A stretch of DNA of 8,666 nucleotides from assembly GCA_016295895.1 (NCBI GenBank), contig JAEDKI010000072.1, forward strand, positions 1-8,666, given 5' to 3'. The stretch is from Clostridiaceae bacterium. Its GTDB lineage: Bacteria; Bacillota; Clostridia; Oscillospirales; Acutalibacteraceae. The position numbers and the translations under genes were made by a program. The stretch's first letter is position 1, and each line of letters opens with the position of its first letter. The notes under the pieces are model-generated. The model worked only from the letters and a program-made list of their open reading frames with translations, was not told the DNA's origin and did not search any database. Below, piece by piece: positions 5,565-8,666 of the stretch.

Positions 5565-6233
5565 TTATGCAGCAATAAGTGCAAGGAAAAGTCCTTTGAG
5601 AATCGGAGTAGCATCAATTGCGGCGCTCGGAACGGCAAAAACGCTGTCGTCAACCGTAAAGGATATATTCTCAAAATAGGTGTACTGAATTGAATTGGTT
5701 GAAGCGTCCTCAACCTTGAGAACCTTAAGATCATCGCCGATATAATAGAACTTGCTTGTCACAAACTCTCTGTCATTATATTCTTCAACATAGTATTCGG
5801 TTCCGTCAAGTGTTTCGTTGTAGCTCTTGACATACTGAAGAACGCCCTGAGTCAGATTTGCGGCTTTTTTTACCATTTCCCAAACATCCGCACCCTTGAG
5901 AGGGTTGGCTGTTTTAACATAGAAGAAAGGAAGAGTCGGGAAGAAGCCGTAAATATCCTCATCTGCCGTAACGAGTCTTGCCTTGATTGCGCCCGAGGCG
6001 TATTCATAGCAGATGTTGTTGCCTTTAACCGCAAAGGTGTTTGTGACATCGGCGGGAAGAACACCGAAAAGCTTTGTTTCGCCCGCTTTGAGAGTTACCG
6101 AAAATTCGGTTGCGCTGTCCAATTTATCAAGCAGAGCGTCTGTTTTCGGCTGGTCTGCCGCAAATGCGTTGATTGAGAAAAGGGAAGCGGCAATAATTGC
6201 TGCGGAAATTACGATACTGAAAAGTTTTTTCAT
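5565..6233 (-). CDS. Secreted protein of unknown function, possible LolA-like fold
   Basis: A 222-residue protein with a textbook signal peptide (MKK, hydrophobic 5-22, predicted cleavage after AFA at 23-25). There is no lipobox cysteine, so it is not a lipoprotein. The mature part has alternating strands and a C-terminal half (EYYVEEY, SKFYYIGDDLKVLKVED, YTYFENISFTVDDSVFAVP, about 147-202). This resembles the half-barrel of LolA-like sorting factors and related Firmicutes secreted proteins; the likeness is by pattern only. The protein ends in a short hydrophobic tail (ILKGLFLALIAA, 211-222), too short for a normal membrane span. Start ATG 6233 is set by AAGGAGGT (6248-6241) at 8 bases; an in-frame ATG at 6266 lies upstream of that site and is rejected. 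It follows hemW by about 55 bp but has its own promoter. Confidence 0.8.
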   Translation of the reverse strand: MKKLFSIVISAAIIAASLFSINAFAADQPKTDALLDKLDSATEFSVTLKAGETKLFGVLPADVTNTFAVKGNNICYEYASGAIKARLVTADEDIYGFFPTLPFFYVKTANPLKGADVWEMVKKAANLTQGVLQYVKSYNETLDGTEYYVEEYNDREFVTSKFYYIGDDLKVLKVEDASTNSIQYTYFENISFTVDDSVFAVPSAAIDATPILKGLFLALIAA

Positions 6234-6256
6234 TTTCAAAACCTCCTTGTATAAAC

Positions 6257-6285
6257 ATAATACCATATTTTACCTTAAAAAGCAA
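6257..6285 (-). promoter_or_regulatory. Sigma-A promoter of the secreted-protein gene
   Basis: On the minus strand: -35 TTGCTT (6285-6280, 3 of 6), a 17-base spacer, and -10 TATTAT (6262-6257, 5 of 6) with a preceding TGG forming an extended -10. The start near 6250 would give a very short leader that still contains the AAGGAGGT ribosome site. It lies immediately after the hemW stop, so the gene can be expressed independently of lepA-hemW; no strong terminator precedes it. Confidence 0.6.
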
Positions 6286-6288
6286 GGC

Positions 6289-7386
6289 TTATATTTCTTC
6301 AAGCAGTTCAAAGATAATTGAATTTGAAAGCAGAAATCCCTCGGGAGTGAGTGAAACGGAGCTTTTGTTAACACGGGTCAGACCGTGCTTTTCAAAATCT
6401 GCCGCTTTTCTGACAAAACCTTCGGGGATTGAAGAACCGAATCGGGATTCATAGTTTTTGAAAATCAAACCCTCGGTGAGCCGCAGAGCAAGCATGATAT
6501 ATTCTTCTCTGTCTCCGCCCGTGCCGTCATCGATGGGAGGATTGCCGTTAATGAAGCTGTCAATGTTTCTTTCATAGAAAAATCTTTTGCCGTCAACAAA
6601 GGAATGTGCCGCCGCTCCGATGCCGAGATATTCTTCGCAATGCCAATATTTCAGATTGTGTCGGCTTTCAGAGCCCGGCACTGAAAAGTTTGAAATTTCA
6701 TACTGAAAAAAACCGTTTTCGGCGAGCTTTTCGGCGGCAAAAAGATACAAATCGCAGGTTTCGTCCTCGCTCGGAAGACTTAAAGAATCTCTGCGCCTGT
6801 AAAGGGGAGTACCTTGCTCTAACTTTAAGATGTATGCGCTGATGTGCTTAACTCCGAGCGAAGCACAAAAGTTGATTGAATCGCTGAGCTTATCCCTTGT
6901 CTGCCCCTCGATGCCGAGCATGAGGTCAAGAGAGATGTTTTCAATGCCTGCCGACTGCGCTTTTTTGACGGCTCTTGCCGCATCGTCTGCACCCGAGCGC
7001 CTGCCGAGAAAGCGGCGTTCTTCATCGTTTGCGCTCTGCAATCCCATTGAAATTCTGTTGATACCGCTTGATTTTACGGCGTAAAAGTCGAAATCGGAAT
7101 TAATTCCGCCCGTGTCAGACGGATTGCATTCGAGCGTTGCTTCGCAATTTTCCGTGCGGTTGATAACGCTCATTATTTTTGATATTCTTTCGCTTCCGAG
7201 CAGCGACGGAGTTCCGCCGCCGAAATAAACGGTGTCAAAAATCCGATTTTCTCTCTCGATTCTGCGGCAGAGAGCCTCGGTGTAATCGTCAATTATTCCG
7301 TCTTTCGGAGTGACGGAATAAAAGTCGCAGTAAGGGCACTTGCCTTTACAGAACGGAATGTGCAGATATAAGCCTATCGGTTGCAT
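6289..7386 (-). CDS. hemW: HemW, radical SAM protein (heme chaperone / HemN-like)
   Basis: A 365-residue radical SAM protein. HemW is regarded as a heme-binding chaperone, often mis-annotated as oxygen-independent coproporphyrinogen III oxidase. The iron-sulfur motif is C13-K-G-K-C17-P-Y-C20-D-F. The phenylalanine at 22, where true HemN has a fourth cysteine (CxC), supports HemW over HemN. Other family signatures are YFGGGTPSLL (54-63), ECNPSD (86-91), RISMGLQSANDEERRFLGR (111-129), LDLMLGIEGQT (153-163), SAYILKLEQGTPLYRR (183-198) and the C-terminal HemN/W domain with EISNF and GIGAAAHSF (255-263). Start ATG 7386 is chosen because the family begins just before the (Y)(I/L)HIPFC motif; it lies one base after the lepA stop (TGATATG). 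No ribosome site is visible, so translation is probably coupled to lepA. ATG 7398 is a second possibility. Confidence 0.93.
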   Translation of the reverse strand: MQPIGLYLHIPFCKGKCPYCDFYSVTPKDGIIDDYTEALCRRIERENRIFDTVYFGGGTPSLLGSERISKIMSVINRTENCEATLECNPSDTGGINSDFDFYAVKSSGINRISMGLQSANDEERRFLGRRSGADDAARAVKKAQSAGIENISLDLMLGIEGQTRDKLSDSINFCASLGVKHISAYILKLEQGTPLYRRRDSLSLPSEDETCDLYLFAAEKLAENGFFQYEISNFSVPGSESRHNLKYWHCEEYLGIGAAAHSFVDGKRFFYERNIDSFINGNPPIDDGTGGDREEYIMLALRLTEGLIFKNYESRFGSSIPEGFVRKAADFEKHGLTRVNKSSVSLTPEGFLLSNSIIFELLEEI

Positions 7387-7387
7387 A

Positions 7388-8666
7388 TCAGTTGTCATCG
7401 TCGAGCTTGAGAACCGCCATGAACGCTTCCTGGGGCACTTCAACCGTTCCGAAGTGGCGCATTCTCTTTTTGCCCTCTTTCTGCTTTTCGAGAAGCTTCT
7501 TCTTTCTCGTTATATCGCCGCCGTAGCATTTTGCAAGAACATCCTTGCGCATTGCCTTGACTGTTTCTCTTGCGATGATTTTGCCGCCGATTGCAATCTG
7601 AATCGGAATTTCAAACATCTGTCTCGGAATATTGTCCTTCAGCTTTTCGGCAATTTTTCTCGCTTTTGAATATGCCTTGTCAGAGTGAATAATAAATGAA
7701 AGAGCGTCGATAATATCGCCGTTGAGAAGCACATCGAGCTTAACAAGATTTGATTTTCTGTAATCGGATATTTCGTAATCGAATGAGGCGTAGCCCCTTG
7801 TTCTTGATTTGAGCGAATCGAAGAAATCGTAGATTATTTCGTTGAGCGGCAGTTCATAATGGATATCAACCCTGTCGGTTGTGATATAATCCATATTCTT
7901 GAATACGCCACGCCTGTCCTGGCAGAGATCCATTATTGTTCCGACATATTCGGCGGGCGCATAAATATGGGCGTCGGTAAATGGTTCTTCGCAGGATGCG
8001 ATTGTTGCAGGGTCGGGGTAATGGGTGGGGTTATCAATTTCAATCATTGAGCCGTCGGTGAGATTAATCTTATAAATAACGCTCGGAACGGTGGTTACAA
8101 GGTCAAGGTCATATTCTCTTTCAAGCCGTTCCTGAATGATTTCAAGGTGAAGCAGACCGAGAAAGCCGCAACGGAAGCCGAAGCCGAGTGCGCCCGAGGT
8201 TTCGGGCTCAAAGCTCAATGCGGCGTCGTTTAACTGAAGCTTTTCAAGTGCGTCACGCAGATTTTCGTAGTCTGCGCCGTCGGCGGGATAAATTCCGCAG
8301 AAAACCATCGGGTTAACCTTGCGGTAGCCGGGCAGAGGCTCTGCGGCGGGGTTTTCGGCGGTTGTGACGGTGTCGCCGACTCTTGCATCGCCGACAGTCT
8401 TGATTGAAGCGGTGATGTAACCGACTTCACCTGCCGTCAGCTCGGCGCAGGGTTCGGGCTCGGTGGCTCTCATATAGCCGGTTTCAACAACGGTAAATTC
8501 CGCTCCGGTAGCCATCATTCTCATGGTGTCGCCGGGCTTTATTCTTCCTTCTTTGATTCTGACATAAACAATAACACCCTTGTAGCTGTCATAAACAGAA
8601 TCAAAAATAAGAGCTCTCAGGGGCAGGGTGTCGTCAGCTTTGGGTGCAGGAATATCCTTAACGATA
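7388..8666 (-). CDS. lepA: LepA / elongation factor 4 (N-terminal part outside the window)
   Basis: LepA (EF4) is a ribosome-binding translational GTPase that resembles EF-G and acts on stalled or initiating ribosomes. The visible 425 residues begin at the right edge in IVKDIPAPK, inside the region just after the GTPase domain. They continue through domain II (ALIFDSVYDSYKGVIVYVRIKEGRIKPGD), the domain III region (GFGFRCGFLGLLHLEIIQERL), the EF-G domain V-like region and the LepA-specific C-terminal domain ending EKQKEGKKRMRHFGTVEVPQEAFMAVLKLDDDN. Against a normal length of about 600, roughly 175 N-terminal residues with the G motifs lie outside. The frame stays open to 8666, so the ATG at 8524 is internal and not the start. 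It is followed directly by hemW, the arrangement known from Bacillus and other Firmicutes. Confidence 0.96.
   Translation of the reverse strand, partial: IVKDIPAPKADDTLPLRALIFDSVYDSYKGVIVYVRIKEGRIKPGDTMRMMATGAEFTVVETGYMRATEPEPCAELTAGEVGYITASIKTVGDARVGDTVTTAENPAAEPLPGYRKVNPMVFCGIYPADGADYENLRDALEKLQLNDAALSFEPETSGALGFGFRCGFLGLLHLEIIQERLEREYDLDLVTTVPSVIYKINLTDGSMIEIDNPTHYPDPATIASCEEPFTDAHIYAPAEYVGTIMDLCQDRRGVFKNMDYITTDRVDIHYELPLNEIIYDFFDSLKSRTRGYASFDYEISDYRKSNLVKLDVLLNGDIIDALSFIIHSDKAYSKARKIAEKLKDNIPRQMFEIPIQIAIGGKIIARETVKAMRKDVLAKCYGGDITRKKKLLEKQKEGKKRMRHFGTVEVPQEAFMAVLKLDDDN

Noticed and set aside
6234..6266. ATG 6266 as start of the secreted protein
   Set aside because: It lies upstream of the AAGGAGGT site, overlaps the predicted promoter region, and would precede a normal signal peptide with an extra 11 residues.
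7387..7443. Upstream ATG at 7443 for hemW
   Set aside because: It overlaps the lepA C-terminus, which is well conserved in the other frame. The extra residues (MKCPRKRSWRF...) are not HemW-like.
8230..8524. ATG 8524 as the lepA start, and a 66-codon frame at 8230-8430
   Set aside because: The LepA frame continues with family sequence to the window edge, so 8524 is internal; the other frame is its shadow.

Overview
The window reads as chromosomal core from an endospore-forming Clostridia (Firmicutes), most likely an Oscillospiraceae/Ruminococcaceae-type gut anaerobe. The reasons are a spoIVB-spo0A pair, strong GGAGG ribosome-binding sites, lepA-hemW adjacency of the Firmicutes kind, moderate GC in genes and very AT-rich gaps. 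No mobile element, CRISPR array, tRNA or rRNA was seen.

Layout. Positions 2-2795 (+) look like one operon: the tail of an unidentified membrane protein, an M20 metallopeptidase with an N-terminal membrane anchor, and a glycerate 2-kinase whose start overlaps the peptidase stop. It ends at a strong intrinsic terminator (2905-2939). That terminator lies inside a 46-codon reading frame whose first ~18 residues look like the start of a small cupin protein, so it is probably a gene remnant. Positions 3021-3147 hold a probable small RNA of about 90 nt on the minus strand, with its own strong promoter and a terminator stem that pairs fully only in minus-strand RNA. Positions 3148-3355 are AT-rich, with two leader hairpins, and lead into spoIVB (3356-4573, +), the PDZ serine protease of spore development. 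Next is spo0A (4734-5495, +), the master sporulation regulator, with a sigma-A promoter, an upstream Spo0A-binding box and a structured leader. A bidirectional terminator (about 5505-5550) separates it from a convergent minus-strand set. In transcription order that set is lepA (truncated by the window end), hemW (1 nt later), and a secreted protein of unknown function with its own promoter.

How the genes fit together. SpoIVB and Spo0A act at opposite ends of sporulation: Spo0A~P starts it, and SpoIVB carries the forespore signal that activates pro-sigma-K in the mother cell. LepA (EF4) and HemW (radical SAM, heme-related) are housekeeping. The M20-glycerate kinase operon is metabolic with uncertain substrates.

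Most of the window is ordinary. The parts that deserve attention are the minus-strand small RNA candidate, the spo0A control region, the cupin-like remnant and the unassigned secreted protein. I see no convincing evidence for a wholly new multi-gene system.
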